From NCBI RefSeq assembly GCF_034479615.1, contig NZ_CP140255.1:3844001-3908000 (forward strand): a stretch of DNA of 64,000 nucleotides. The letters run 5' to 3'. A model generated the notes under the pieces. It was given only the letters and a program-made list of their open reading frames with translations, searched no databases and was not told the DNA's origin. Of the stretch, positions 25,921-34,721 are shown piece after piece (the first letter of the stretch is position 1; every line of letters starts with the position of its first letter). The stretch is from Vreelandella neptunia (GTDB lineage: Bacteria > Pseudomonadota > Gammaproteobacteria > Pseudomonadales > Halomonadaceae). The position numbers and the translations under genes are program-made.

Positions 25921-28041
25921 ATGGCGCTGGATATTCGCCGCTTTATACAGCGCTTTGTGGAAGAAGCGGCCGACCACCTGCCCCGCCTGCGCGAAGGGAT
26001 CAGCGCGCTGGAACAAGGCCACGCTGATCGTGAACAGGTCAACGAGCTGTTCCGCGCTGCGCATACACTGAAAGGCTCGTCGCGAATGCTAAAACTGGTG
26101 CCGATTACAGCACTGGCCCATAGCACTGAAGAGCTGCTCAGCGCCCTGCGCGACGGCACGCTAACCGCAACGCCGCCGGTTATCAGCCTACTCAGCCAGG
26201 CAGTTGACGGGCTGGCTGACCTGGTCGGTCGGCTAGCCGAAGGGGCGACGGGTGACGACCTACCTGCGGCTGATGAGGCGCTATGTAGCGCTCTGGAAGC
26301 GACTGCCCTCGGACAGGCCCCACCTACTCCCGCTGTGGTTACGCCGTCCTCTGAGCCTGCGCTATCGTCCTCCTCAACGCCTCCTTCCTCCGCTGCACTA
26401 GTGACTGAGAGCGAACTGCGCCTTAGTGACACCGTACGGGTTCGCTTGGATCGACTGGACGATGTTATTCGTTTGATGGGGGAAGTACTTTCAGGCCACC
26501 ACCATTTACATGGGCTGGTTGATCAAGCCCGTGAGCTAAGCGCTACGCTTCCTGCCGAACAGCAAGGGCCTTTCCATGCCTTTCATCGTGAGCTGAAAGA
26601 CAGCGTTTTAGGCCATGATTCGCTAATGAGCGACCTACACGACCGTGCGCTGCAAATGCGCATGCTGCCGCTAAGCGTGGTGTTTGACCCGCTCGCGCAT
26701 ATGTCCCGGGATCTGGCCCAGTCACTGGGCAAAAAGGTCGACTGCCGGGTGCGAGGCAGTGAAATCGAACTCGACCGTCAGATGATCGATCGCCTATCTG
26801 ATCCGCTTATTCACCTGCTGCGTAACGCCTTGGATCACGGCTTGGAGCCACCTGCCGAACGCCAGGCAGCGGGCAAATCTCCCCGTGGGCAATTGATTAT
26901 TGAAGCGTGGCAGGACGCTGACTGGGTGGTGGTTGAGATGCGTGATGATGGCGCTGGGATTGCGCTGGAGGCGGTGCGTCAGAAAGCACTCGCCAAGCAG
27001 CTGGTCAGCGAAGAGCAGTTGAATGCGCTGAGCGAACAGGAGACGCTGGAGCTTATTTTTCTGCCGGGCTTCTCTACCAAAAGCATGATTACCGATTTTT
27101 CTGGGCGCGGCGTAGGTATGGATGTAGTCAAACGCACCGTGGTGGACGAGCTCAACGGAGACCTGCAGCTTGCCAGCGAACGCGGCAGCGGCACGCGCTT
27201 TACCCTGCGCCTACCGCTCTCGCTGGCGATGATGCGGGTACTGCTGGTCAGCGTTGGGGGCGTCAACCTAGGGGTAACCGCGCCTTACGTATCAGAGTTG
27301 GTAGAGTGCTCATCACACTCATTCATTGATGCCGCCGGACAGCGCACTCTGATTTTACGCAACGAATTTGTGCCGGTGGTATCACTAGCCCAACTGCTTG
27401 AGCTACCCGCGACGACTGCCGCCGCTGATAACACCCTACTGCTGGTCGTCCACCAGCGGCACCAGAAACTCGCCCTGATTATCGACTCACTGATTGATGA
27501 GCGCGATATGGTGATCAAGCCTCTACCGGCGCATCTACGCTATTTACCATTAGTCTCGGGCATGGTTTCCATGGGACGCAATGCGCTGGTCAGCCTACTG
27601 CATGTACCTGCTTTGCTGGAAGCCTCCCGGCATGGTGCCCAACGCCCTAACGAAGAGCGCGCGACCGCCGCTCTCGCGAAACGCATTCTGGTGGTCGACG
27701 ACTCACTAAATACCCGTGAAATAGAAAAAGATGTGCTCGAAGCGTGGGGTTATCACGTCACGCTGGCCGAAAATGGTCGCGATGGTTTAGCCAAAGCATT
27801 GGCAGAACCGTTTGATGCCATACTTACCGATGTTGAAATGCCGGTAATGGATGGTTTTGCGCTGACTGCCCGACTGCGCGAAAATGAGGTTTATCGTTAT
27901 CGGCCGATTATTATCATCACCTCGCGAGAAAAAGAGGCCGATCGCCGACGCGGTATTGAGGTCGGTGCCGACGCCTACATCGTCAAGGGCAGTTTTGATC
28001 AAAACAATTTAGTAGAGACGCTCCAGGCCCTGCTGGGCTAA
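25921..28041 (+). CDS. cheA: Hybrid chemotaxis histidine kinase CheA-REC (WspE-like)
   Basis: A 706-residue kinase. The Hpt domain carries the phosphorylated H48 in RAAHTLKGSS. There is no clear P2 domain; a Pro/Ser-rich linker (residues about 135-160) leads to the dimerisation helices, the ATPase domain (LLRNALDHGLEPP near 300, DDGAGI near 342, FSTKSMITDFSGRGVGMDVV near 382), a CheW-like P5 domain (about 430-560) and a receiver with D637 in LTDVEMPVMDGF. The hybrid layout matches WspE. It begins one base after the cheR stop. Confidence 0.92.
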   Translation: MALDIRRFIQRFVEEAADHLPRLREGISALEQGHADREQVNELFRAAHTLKGSSRMLKLVPITALAHSTEELLSALRDGTLTATPPVISLLSQAVDGLADLVGRLAEGATGDDLPAADEALCSALEATALGQAPPTPAVVTPSSEPALSSSSTPPSSAALVTESELRLSDTVRVRLDRLDDVIRLMGEVLSGHHHLHGLVDQARELSATLPAEQQGPFHAFHRELKDSVLGHDSLMSDLHDRALQMRMLPLSVVFDPLAHMSRDLAQSLGKKVDCRVRGSEIELDRQMIDRLSDPLIHLLRNALDHGLEPPAERQAAGKSPRGQLIIEAWQDADWVVVEMRDDGAGIALEAVRQKALAKQLVSEEQLNALSEQETLELIFLPGFSTKSMITDFSGRGVGMDVVKRTVVDELNGDLQLASERGSGTRFTLRLPLSLAMMRVLLVSVGGVNLGVTAPYVSELVECSSHSFIDAAGQRTLILRNEFVPVVSLAQLLELPATTAAADNTLLLVVHQRHQKLALIIDSLIDERDMVIKPLPAHLRYLPLVSGMVSMGRNALVSLLHVPALLEASRHGAQRPNEERATAALAKRILVVDDSLNTREIEKDVLEAWGYHVTLAENGRDGLAKALAEPFDAILTDVEMPVMDGFALTARLRENEVYRYRPIIIITSREKEADRRRGIEVGADAYIVKGSFDQNNLVETLQALLG

Positions 28042-28095
28042 CGACGAGCGTTACTGACACAACCGTGAATGACACAACAACCATGAGGTCATGGA

Positions 28096-28458
28096 ATGCA
28101 TATCCTGGTCGTAGACGACGATCCGCTTGCTGGGGAAATGACGGCGGCACTGCTTGAGTCTCAGGGCCATGAGCCTCTGCTGGCCAATGATGCGATGGAA
28201 GCCGTCGAGCAGTTAGACACTCACAGCGATATCCAACTGATCGTTAGCGATATGCATATGCCCCTGGTCAGCGGGTTAGCCCTATTAGCGATGCTGCGCG
28301 AACAGGGTAATCACCTGCCGTTTATTTTACTCACCGGGGACACGCCGGATGCAGCGCTTCAACAAACACCGGGCCTGAACGCCTGTTTGCGTAAAGATGC
28401 CGAGCTGGCTTGGAACCTGGAAGTCGCCGTGAGGCAGGCTCTAGCACTCCACGGCTAA
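28096..28458 (+). CDS. Single-domain response regulator
   Basis: A 120-residue receiver without output domain. D7-D8-D9 form the acidic pocket, D52 in LIVSDMHMP is the phosphoacceptor, T80 in ILLTGDT and K97-98 in LRKDAEL complete the active site. It could carry phosphate as a CheY-like shuttle or act as a phosphate sink for the array. It lies 54 bases after cheA. Confidence 0.85.
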   Translation: MHILVVDDDPLAGEMTAALLESQGHEPLLANDAMEAVEQLDTHSDIQLIVSDMHMPLVSGLALLAMLREQGNHLPFILLTGDTPDAALQQTPGLNACLRKDAELAWNLEVAVRQALALHG

Positions 28459-28532
28459 GCCACGCTCGATGCGATGGAATGGATTAAAGATGGAATGGAT
28501 CGCCGCTTTCGATCACTTACGTAGGTAGTTTG

Positions 28533-30215
28533 ATGTCTAAGCCCGCCCCCTCGCTGCACGATAAGCTACATCAGCTGCGTGAGCGTTTTATTGAGCAGCT
28601 TCCCTCACGCTTAGCGCAAACCGCCGAGCTGTGGCAGCAGAGTCGCACGACGAGCGAAGAGCAGGCGCGGCTCGCGCCAGAGCTGCACCGCTTCTTTCAT
28701 AGCTTAAAAGGAACCGGGAGATCCCTGGGATTTGAGCGACTTGCTCTGCTGGCGGATCAGGCGGAGGAGGCACTCACTACCTCTCCCGCCCGCGACGATA
28801 TCGATACGTTTATCAGCCAGCTGCTACTCCAGCTAGGCCGCGAGCAGCAGCACCTGCGTTCCCACCACGGTCAACAGCAAGCGCTGGCGGCCGTAAACAG
28901 CTTCGAGCTCACCAGTCAGGTTGAACCACCCCTGCGCAATAAGCGCCAGCGGTTAATCTATCTGTGCGACGACGAGCCCGAGCAGGTCGACCAATTGATT
29001 CATCACCTACGCTGCTTCGGTCATAAAGTCGTTCAGTTTATCGATACTGAAACATTCTTTAACGCCGTACTCACGCGTCGCCCTGATGCGGTCATCATGG
29101 ATGTGCAGTTCCCTCAGGGCCAGACGGCTGGGACTGAAACCCTGACCAGCTTGAACAAACTAACCGGCCAGCCACTTCCCGCCATCGTTTTGTCGGCCCA
29201 CAGCGACTTTAATTCACGCCTGAGTGCCGTTCGTGCAGGCTGCGGAGGTTACTTTACCAAGCCGGTAAAACCACTGGATCTTATGTTGGCAGTGGATGAG
29301 CTAACTGCTCCGGCGGTGGAAGAGCCGTTGAAAGTGCTCGTAGTGGATGATGAGCCCGAAGCAGCTGCTTACCACGCCTTACTGCTTGAAGAGGACGGCA
29401 TGAGTGTTCATCAAGTGCATCATCCCGCCGATGCGCTTAATGCGATGGAGCGCTTTAGCCCTGATTTACTGCTGGTCGATGTCTATATGCCGGTGTGTTC
29501 GGGTGAAGAGCTGGCGACGATTATTCGTCAGCAGCCGGAATATCTGGGCCTACCGATTATCTACCTCTCTAGCGAAACCGACAGCCAAAAGCAGATTTCC
29601 GCCATGTCAGCGGGTGTTGAAGCCTTTCTTACCAAACCTGTGCAGCCCGATGAACTCGTTTCAGCCGTGCGTCTGCGTGCCGAACGCCTGCGCTTGCTAC
29701 GCTCATTAATGACCCGAGACAGCATGACCGGGCTGTATAATCACAGTACCACCACCGAGCTCATCACTAAAGCCCTCGCCCAAGCTCACCGCGAAGATAG
29801 CCAGCACGCCATGGCGATGATCGATATCGATCACTTTAAACATGTTAACGATACCCACGGCCACTTGGCGGGCGATCAAGTGATTATCACCTTGGCGAGG
29901 CTATTGAAGAGCCGCCTGCGGCTATCTGATATTATTGGTCGCTACGGCGGTGAAGAGTTTGTTGTGCTGCTGAAAGGCATTTGTGCAGAGAAAGCCGCCA
30001 CATTAATCGACAGCCTGCGCGAGGATTTTGCGCTGGTTGATTTTCACGCCGGCGACGTTCGCTTTCGCTGTACTTTCAGTGCAGGCATCAGCCGCTTCCC
30101 CGCGCAGCCCTCTACCGAGTCGCTGCGTTTAAGCGCCGACCAAGCGCTCTATCGCGCTAAACACCAAGGGCGCAATCAGATAGTGATCTCAACGGAGCTA
30201 GCCGATGAGCGCTGA
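28533..30215 (+). CDS. Diguanylate cyclase with Hpt, two receivers and GGEEF domain
   Basis: A 560-residue cytoplasmic protein. An N-terminal Hpt-like domain carries H56 in HRFFHSLKGTG. A first receiver follows (residues about 145-260: YLCDDEPEQ, VIMDVQFP, TKPVKP) and a second one (about 265-385: VLVVDDEPEA, LLLVDVYMP, LTKPVQP). The C-terminal cyclase domain has RYGGEEF near residue 470 and an intact product-inhibition site RLSD five residues before it. It takes the place of WspR (REC-GGEEF) as the output of the array. The ATG at 28533 is chosen over TTG 28530. The next gene overlaps by 11 bp. Confidence 0.9.
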   Translation: MSKPAPSLHDKLHQLRERFIEQLPSRLAQTAELWQQSRTTSEEQARLAPELHRFFHSLKGTGRSLGFERLALLADQAEEALTTSPARDDIDTFISQLLLQLGREQQHLRSHHGQQQALAAVNSFELTSQVEPPLRNKRQRLIYLCDDEPEQVDQLIHHLRCFGHKVVQFIDTETFFNAVLTRRPDAVIMDVQFPQGQTAGTETLTSLNKLTGQPLPAIVLSAHSDFNSRLSAVRAGCGGYFTKPVKPLDLMLAVDELTAPAVEEPLKVLVVDDEPEAAAYHALLLEEDGMSVHQVHHPADALNAMERFSPDLLLVDVYMPVCSGEELATIIRQQPEYLGLPIIYLSSETDSQKQISAMSAGVEAFLTKPVQPDELVSAVRLRAERLRLLRSLMTRDSMTGLYNHSTTTELITKALAQAHREDSQHAMAMIDIDHFKHVNDTHGHLAGDQVIITLARLLKSRLRLSDIIGRYGGEEFVVLLKGICAEKAATLIDSLREDFALVDFHAGDVRFRCTFSAGISRFPAQPSTESLRLSADQALYRAKHQGRNQIVISTELADER

Positions 30216-30765
30216 ATATTCCCGTGACGGCGAAGCAGATGAACGACCGATCGCTACACAGACCTTGGAGGAGGCATTAGCGCTAAACGGCGATACTGAA
30301 ACTGTGGTGGATGTTGATGAACCCACCCAACAGCTAGTGCTCTTTCGACTCAATAACCAGCAGTTTGCGCTACCCGGCAGCGCGGTGAGTGAAATTTTAT
30401 CCAGCGACCAGCCCGTCTATTACGTGCCAGGGCTGCCCACCTCTACCGAAGGCGTGCTGCACCTGCGAGGCAAAATTGAATCCGTCATTAGCCTGCACCA
30501 GCTGCTCGGTTTACCTACACCGGAAGGCACATCTAAGGGGATGATTTTGTTAGTCCGCACAGCGGGGATTACTAGCGGTGTGCGTATTGAGCAGCTCGAC
30601 GACGTGTGCGAGGTCGCCCAAAGTATGCTGCAGGCTCCCCCCGAAACACTTCCCGGCACGCTGCGCCCTTATGTTAGTGCACTGTGGCAGATAGATGAGC
30701 GCCAAGCGCTTGCACTGCTTGACCCAGAGGCACTGTTCGACGCCTACCAGCAGGGACTGGGTTAA
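30205..30765 (+). CDS. cheW: CheW coupling protein
   Basis: A 186-residue protein: an acidic N-terminal tail of about 40 residues, then a CheW domain (VLFRLNNQQFALPGSAVSEIL; YVPGLPTSTEGVLHLRGKIESVISL; the final ALLDPEALF). It links the receptor to CheA. Its start overlaps the end of the cyclase gene. Confidence 0.9.
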   Translation: MSAEYSRDGEADERPIATQTLEEALALNGDTETVVDVDEPTQQLVLFRLNNQQFALPGSAVSEILSSDQPVYYVPGLPTSTEGVLHLRGKIESVISLHQLLGLPTPEGTSKGMILLVRTAGITSGVRIEQLDDVCEVAQSMLQAPPETLPGTLRPYVSALWQIDERQALALLDPEALFDAYQQGLG

Positions 30766-30766
30766 A

Positions 30767-31219
30767 GTGCCCTTGCATCACGGCCATCATGAGCAGGCCC
30801 AGGTTGCCTTGGTGCTGTTTTGCGTAGGGCCTTACCGTGCGGCCCTGGAGGCATGCCATGTGCTCGCGATGACCGATCATCCCACGACACTGCGCACTGC
30901 CAATGCTCAAACGTTGCTCTTCGAAGGTGGCGACCATGACTCTCCGCCTAGCCGCTGGCTCACCCTGCGCGACACTCAAACAACTAGTGACCACCAACAC
31001 ATTTGGCAACTGGGCGTAAGCGGCGACATTACCTTGCAGCAACTCCCTGCCAACACGCTCTACCCGCTGCCTAAACTGCTGCTTTCACGCCGATTTTCAA
31101 CGGCGCTATGCGGCTTAACCTTCGACCAGCAGCAGCTAGTACTGCTACTGGATGCCCGCCAGCTTAATCCTTCGCTTTCTCAGGATCCTGCGATTATCCA
31201 GCCAACCACAAACAGCTAA
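30767..31219 (+). CDS. Second, divergent CheW-like protein
   Basis: A 150-residue protein following cheW after one base. GTG 30767 is the likely start. It shows a weak CheW pattern: QVALVLFCVGPYRAALEACHVL at the start, LYPLPKLLLSRRFSTALCGLTFDQQQLVLLLDARQL at the end (the usual final beta strands), while the middle PG-x-RG-containing part is poorly conserved. Wsp systems carry two CheW-type proteins (WspB, WspD), which supports the call. The end overlaps the convergent moeA by 26 bp. Confidence 0.6.
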   Translation: MPLHHGHHEQAQVALVLFCVGPYRAALEACHVLAMTDHPTTLRTANAQTLLFEGGDHDSPPSRWLTLRDTQTTSDHQHIWQLGVSGDITLQQLPANTLYPLPKLLLSRRFSTALCGLTFDQQQLVLLLDARQLNPSLSQDPAIIQPTTNS

Positions 31220-32399
31220 TGGCATCGCCCTCGGCTATGTCGCTATTGGCGGGAATGACTGCAAAGGCGTCGGCGTTGATACACGACGAAAGCACGCCAG
31301 AATTCTGATCAGCAAAGGCCGTCGCCATTACGCCGCTGGGCGCGAATTCGAGCGTCACGCGCATATAGTGCTCACGTGGCCCCGTTGAGGTAGCAAACCC
31401 AGCTTTCGCGGTCACCTTCGGCAACGTTTTTAACGCCGGACAGCCCAGCATTGCGCCCAGTAAAGGGCGTAAAAACAGCCAGGCGCCGACAAATCCCGAT
31501 ACTGGATTGCCCGGCAGGCCAACAAACCGCGCCAGGCTGCCGTCATTGCGCGGCAAGCGGCCCAACGCTAGCGGCTTACCAGGGCGAATCGCCAGCTTCC
31601 ACATATCGAGCTGGCCAATCGCTTCCAGCGCAGCTTTGACGTGATCCTCTTCGCCGACGCTGACGCCGCCGGTGGTCACCACCAAGTCTGCGTCAGCAGC
31701 AGCGGCCGTTAACAGTGCCACGGTGCGGGCGTAGTCATCCGGTACGCTAACGGTACTCACCACCTCGGCGCCAAAGTTTTCTAACAGGCGCCTAAGCATC
31801 GGTCGGTTTGAGTTGTAGAGCTGCCCCGGCTTGAGCGGAGTGCCCGGATCAATAATCTCATCTCCGGTCGAAAGCAGCGCCACACGGGGGCGACGGCGGA
31901 CGCTGACCTGGGTAATCCCCTGACCTGCCAAGTGGCCAAGAGCCGCTGCTTCGAGCCGCTCACCAGCATCTAACAGGATGCTACCCTGGCGCACGTCACG
32001 CCCTTGGCGGCGGACATTATCACCTGCGGGAACGCCCTCAGGCATCAGCGCACGATCACCGTCAACTTGTACGCGCTCCTGCATCACCACGCAGTCAGCC
32101 CCAGGAGGAATCTCACCGCCGGTAAAAATACGCGCGCAGCTACCGGGTGCAAGCGCTTCAGCCTGCGTACCTGCAGCAATACGTTGACTCACGGGCAACC
32201 ACTGCCCCGCATCGGCAGCGTGCAGGGCGTAGCCATCCATCGCGCTATTATCGAAGGGTGGCACATCCAGCTCCGCGGTGACAGCCTCGGCCAACACACG
32301 TCCACCGGCAGCTTCCAGCGGGATACTCTCTGCAGCGAGCGCGCTGACGTCTGCTAGCAGCGCCTCAAGCGCGGCTGATATCGGCTGTAAATCAGCCAT
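31194..32399 (-). CDS. moeA: Molybdopterin molybdenumtransferase MoeA (copy 1)
   Basis: A 401-residue enzyme inserting molybdate into adenylylated molybdopterin. Conserved parts: PPFDNSAMDGYAL near residue 47, PPGADCVVMQE near 99, ALLSTGDEI near 175, TTGGVSVGEEDHV near 240 and GLPGNPVSGFV near 292. GAGG lies five bases before the ATG; that signal and the start are inside a 34-bp sequence repeated at the end of moaB (39828-39861). I infer that moaB and moeA once overlapped and were separated by an insertion. A second copy lies at 51063-52334. Confidence 0.92.
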   Translation of the reverse strand: MADLQPISAALEALLADVSALAAESIPLEAAGGRVLAEAVTAELDVPPFDNSAMDGYALHAADAGQWLPVSQRIAAGTQAEALAPGSCARIFTGGEIPPGADCVVMQERVQVDGDRALMPEGVPAGDNVRRQGRDVRQGSILLDAGERLEAAALGHLAGQGITQVSVRRRPRVALLSTGDEIIDPGTPLKPGQLYNSNRPMLRRLLENFGAEVVSTVSVPDDYARTVALLTAAAADADLVVTTGGVSVGEEDHVKAALEAIGQLDMWKLAIRPGKPLALGRLPRNDGSLARFVGLPGNPVSGFVGAWLFLRPLLGAMLGCPALKTLPKVTAKAGFATSTGPREHYMRVTLEFAPSGVMATAFADQNSGVLSSCINADAFAVIPANSDIAEGDAISCLWLAG

Positions 32400-32429
32400 G
32401 CTGACCTCGGCCTGGGATGACCAGGTTGG
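32396..32429. repeat. 34-bp direct repeat, left copy, island boundary at moeA
   Basis: CCATGCTGACCTCGGCCTGG begins this 34-base stretch, which is repeated exactly at 39828-39861. Read on the minus strand it encodes the last codons of moaB (PGRGQHG-stop) and the ribosome-binding site and ATG of moeA. The copy here has moeA but no moaB; upstream of it the sequence changes to the island. Confidence 0.9.
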
Positions 32430-32603
32430 TAAGCATGAACCGGGTATTATGAAGTGATGGCATAGTCGTCTCTAAAACAGAAAAATTGGGGTCGTTAACC
32501 TTAAAGAGTAGATTAGCGTTGTAGATAGAATGCCACGATCAACGCTCAGAAACAGCCCGTAGTGGTACATCTAGCTAGACGACTATATAAGCTGGCTAAA
32601 GCG

Positions 32604-33872
32604 TTACTGTCGCACCTCGTTGAGAATTTCTTCTGCTACATCGACCCTTACCTTACCAAGCTTCACCAACGCATCGGCTACTTTCTCAATCTCGGCACCA
32701 ACCGCACCTGCCATGACTGCAATATTTTTCGCATGGAGTGCCATATGACCCTTTTGGATGCCAGTCGTCGCTAGTGCTTTGAGTGCAGCGAAGTTCTGAG
32801 CCAAACCGACTGCAGCAATAGTGCAGGCAAGCCGTTCGGCAGTCGTTATGTTCATTATATCCAGCGCAATACGCGCTGTAGGGTGAGAGCGCGTGGCTCC
32901 ACCAATCAAGCCTACCGCCAAAGGCATTTCAATAGTGCCGGTCAGGTTTCCGTCAGCATCGGTTTCCCATCGTGTTAATGAGCTGTACTGCCCTGTACGG
33001 GCAGCATAAGCATGGGCTCCCGCCTCTACAGCCCGGCAATCATTTCCAGTTGCCAGTACCACAGCACTTACCCCATTCATGATGCCCTTGTTATGCGTGG
33101 CTGCGCGATAAGGGTCAATATCGGCGAAGTCATAGGCGGCCAATATGCCATCACGAACCTCTGCACCGCCAATTTCGTCCAAAGCCCAAGTAGCCCGTGC
33201 TCTCGCTAATCGACGATCAGCCAAGTTGGACAAAATACGCAGATAGGTCTTCCCTCCCGTCCATTTTGCAATATGGGGGGCTACGGCTTCCGCCATGGAG
33301 TTCACTGCGTTAGCGCCCATCGCATCACGAGTATCGACAATCAGATGGGTGACCACCATTGGCCCAGTGCGTCCTTTCAGAACACGCACCTCCATATCAC
33401 GGAACCCGCCGCCGTGTTTAAGCAAGACCGGATCTGTTTCATCACATATCAACTGAACGTCCGACTTATGCTCTAGAATCTGCAAACGAGCGAATTCAGG
33501 ATTCGGAACACCCAGCAACTGAACCTGGGCAATCATGTGAGAATTCGACATGCCTGTCTTAAAACCACCGGTCGAGCGGCACTGACGGGCTGCGTTACAG
33601 ACAGCAGCTACCACCGAAGACTCCTCTGTCGCCATGGGCACTAGGACATCATGCCCATCTACCAGCATATTGGTCGCCACACCCAAAGGAATGTTCATGG
33701 TGCCAATGACATTCTCGATCATGGAGTCGGCTGTGGCTGAATCCAGGTTGCCGGTGTTGCCCAGATGTCTGACAACATCTTCGCTCAACCCAGTGACTTC
33801 CACTACCTTTTGTAGCCGCTCTTCAGGTGACATTTTGTGCAACCCTGGAATACGAGAAGTCGTTGTAGTCAT
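32604..33872 (-). CDS. mvaA: Hydroxymethylglutaryl-CoA reductase, class II (degradative)
   Basis: A 422-residue enzyme of class II length, lacking the membrane anchor of the eukaryotic class. Motifs: IENVIGTMNIPLGVA (catalytic Glu) near residue 52, DAMGANAVNSMAEAV near 185, ATGNDCRAVEAGAHAYA (catalytic Asp) near 276 and GIQKGHMALH (catalytic His) near 375. Class II enzymes mostly oxidise mevalonate with NAD and CoA to HMG-CoA for use as carbon source. It ends a minus-strand operon behind a TRAP transporter, 17 bases after the large permease gene, which supports a catabolic role. HMG-CoA lyase is not in the window. Confidence 0.9.
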   Translation of the reverse strand: MTTTTSRIPGLHKMSPEERLQKVVEVTGLSEDVVRHLGNTGNLDSATADSMIENVIGTMNIPLGVATNMLVDGHDVLVPMATEESSVVAAVCNAARQCRSTGGFKTGMSNSHMIAQVQLLGVPNPEFARLQILEHKSDVQLICDETDPVLLKHGGGFRDMEVRVLKGRTGPMVVTHLIVDTRDAMGANAVNSMAEAVAPHIAKWTGGKTYLRILSNLADRRLARARATWALDEIGGAEVRDGILAAYDFADIDPYRAATHNKGIMNGVSAVVLATGNDCRAVEAGAHAYAARTGQYSSLTRWETDADGNLTGTIEMPLAVGLIGGATRSHPTARIALDIMNITTAERLACTIAAVGLAQNFAALKALATTGIQKGHMALHAKNIAVMAGAVGAEIEKVADALVKLGKVRVDVAEEILNEVRQ

Positions 33873-33889
33873 TGTTTTTATCTCCTTTT

Positions 33890-34269
33890 TTAAGAGCGTA
33901 CTGTCTGTGAAAGTTGTTCAGGCAGCCAAGTAACGATTTCGGGAAAAAGCATAAATAAAATTAATGCAATGAGCTGCAAAACCAAGAAGGGTACGATGGC
34001 CCGGTATACAGTTCCCATACCAATATCGGGTGGCAGCACCCCCTTTATGTAGAAAAGCGTGTAGCCAAAAGGAGGGGTGATATAACCCATCTGAGCAGTA
34101 ATAAGGAAAAGCACTCCGAACCAGACCGGATCAAATTGAAAGGCGTTTATAATAGGTAAGAAGACAGGCACACATAAAAGGATGATGCCAATTTCATCAA
34201 GGAATAGCCCAAGGAATACTAAAATCAGCATCATGGAAAGCAGTACTAACCAGCGATTCATTTCAAGGT
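33890..34269 (-). pseudogene. C-terminal part of TRAP large permease, cut off by IS3 element
   Basis: The frame encodes 125 codons of a DctM C-terminus (LDEIGIILLCVPVFLPII; MGYITPPFGYTLFYIKGVLPP) and ends normally just before mvaA. Its own ATG at 34261 has no ribosome-binding site. The missing N-terminal part is at 35540-36485. Joining the two with one copy of the GGT duplication gives ...IQD-LEMNRW... in frame, 440 residues, a normal DctM length. The element therefore inactivated an intact gene, and probably reduces mvaA transcription as well. Confidence 0.9.
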
Positions 34270-34326
34270 TGGACTTCCCCCAGTTCAGTGGACACGCATC
34301 GATAACTCCGCAGGAGGAGAAATACG

Positions 34327-34698
34327 ATGCCGGAGATGATCACGGGGAAGAAAACTCAGCAGTACAGCACTGAGTTCAAGGTCAAAGCGGTGGAGTGGAG
34401 TCACCAGGCCCACCGGAGTGTGAAAAGCGTCGCCGAAGCGCTGGATATTCACCCTTTCATGCTGTCACGCTGGCGTAAGGAATACCGAGAGGGAAAGTTC
34501 GCCATGAAACGGGTAAAGAAAGCGCCAGCAGACGCCAAGAAGAAGATCCAGGAACAGGATGAGGTTGCCCGCCTGAAACGCCGGATATCGGAGCTTCAGG
34601 AGGAAAACGACATTCTAAAAAAGTTTCAACGTTTTCAGGCCGAGGAACGACGGAAGCGTTCCGGTTCATCTGGAAACACCGACGAGACTACAGTGTAA
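34327..34698 (+). CDS. IS3-family transposase OrfA
   Basis: A 123-residue DNA-binding protein: helix-turn-helix at residues 12-55 (YSTEFKVKAVEWSHQAHRSV; DIHPFMLSRWRKEYREG) and a leucine zipper-like C-terminal helix (ARLKRRISELQEENDILKK). The A6G heptamer AAAAAAG at 34617-34623 lies at the end of that helix and is a typical -1 frameshift site; shifting there joins orfA to the orfB frame without a stop, giving the active OrfAB. Confidence 0.92.
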   Translation: MPEMITGKKTQQYSTEFKVKAVEWSHQAHRSVKSVAEALDIHPFMLSRWRKEYREGKFAMKRVKKAPADAKKKIQEQDEVARLKRRISELQEENDILKKFQRFQAEERRKRSGSSGNTDETTV

Positions 34699-34721
34699 AA
34701 GCGCTGTGCAGACATCTGAAG

